DNA from: Alicyclobacillaceae bacterium
GTDB taxonomy: Bacteria; Bacillota; Bacilli; Alicyclobacillales; Alicyclobacillaceae
Direction of reading: 5' to 3'
Length of the DNA stretch: 36,109 bases
Assembly: GCA_019683615.1 (NCBI GenBank)
Contig: JADGIC010000006.1
Location: 1 to 36,109 of the forward strand
Numbering within the stretch: the first letter of the stretch is position 1; each line of letters starts with the position of its first letter. Shown here piece after piece: positions 35,764 to 36,109 of the stretch. The notes below the pieces were generated by a model. That model worked only from the letters and a program-made list of their open reading frames with translations, was not told the origin of the DNA and searched no databases. Position numbers and translations under genes: made by a program.

Positions 35764-36109
<346 letters not shown>

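Overview
The window reads as a chromosomal segment of a high-GC, spore-forming member of the Bacillales, most like the Alicyclobacillaceae. This placement is an inference from gene content and order; no 16S rRNA gene is present to confirm it. Indicators are the Bacilli order cwlD-(unknown)-salA-gerD-kbaA-pdaB, an arginase next to cdaA-cdaR-glmM-glmS, a glmS ribozyme, and a full S10/spc/alpha ribosomal block. Almost every gene lies on the minus strand; only gerD and pdaB are on plus.

Layout in the direction of minus-strand transcription (high to low coordinates). The end of rpoC (36109-35764) is followed by a strong promoter and the str operon: an L7Ae-family protein, rpsL, rpsG, fusA, tuf. 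A perfect 16-bp inverted repeat and a TATAAT promoter (30643-30671) separate tuf from the S10-spc-alpha series: rpsJ, rplC, rplD, rplW, rplB, rpsS, rplV, rpsC, rplP, rpmC, rpsQ, rplN, rplX, rplE, rpsZ, rpsH, rplF, rplR, rpsE, rpmD, rplO, secY, adk, a KOW-domain gene, infA, rpmJ, rpsM, rpsK, rpsD, rpoA, rplQ. Then come truA and rplM-rpsI, closed by a terminator at 13374-13438. No map gene lies between adk and infA, no ecf transporter genes lie between rplQ and truA, and rpsD sits inside the alpha operon, unlike in B. subtilis.

Next is a sporulation and germination block (13307-8410): cwlD (cortex amidase), an unknown membrane-anchored protein, salA (Mrp-type ATPase), gerD (germination lipoprotein, with a sigma-G-like promoter), kbaA (KinB activation) and pdaB (deacetylase family, with a sigma-E-like promoter). 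Then arginase, an SGNH/GDSL esterase, and the cdaA-cdaR-glmM-glmS cluster. That cluster couples c-di-AMP synthesis to amino-sugar supply for peptidoglycan. A well-preserved glmS ribozyme precedes glmS.

The most interesting part is the left edge. Right after the glmS stop codon (24 bp of host DNA) lies the end of a Tn7-like transposon. Its terminal bases and three 20-bp-spaced TnsB-type repeats match the layout of the Tn7 right end. A tnsA endonuclease gene reads inward from it, with visibly lower GC than the host. This is the canonical attTn7 position and orientation. TnsB, TnsC, the target selector and all cargo lie beyond the window edge, so what the element carries cannot be judged here.
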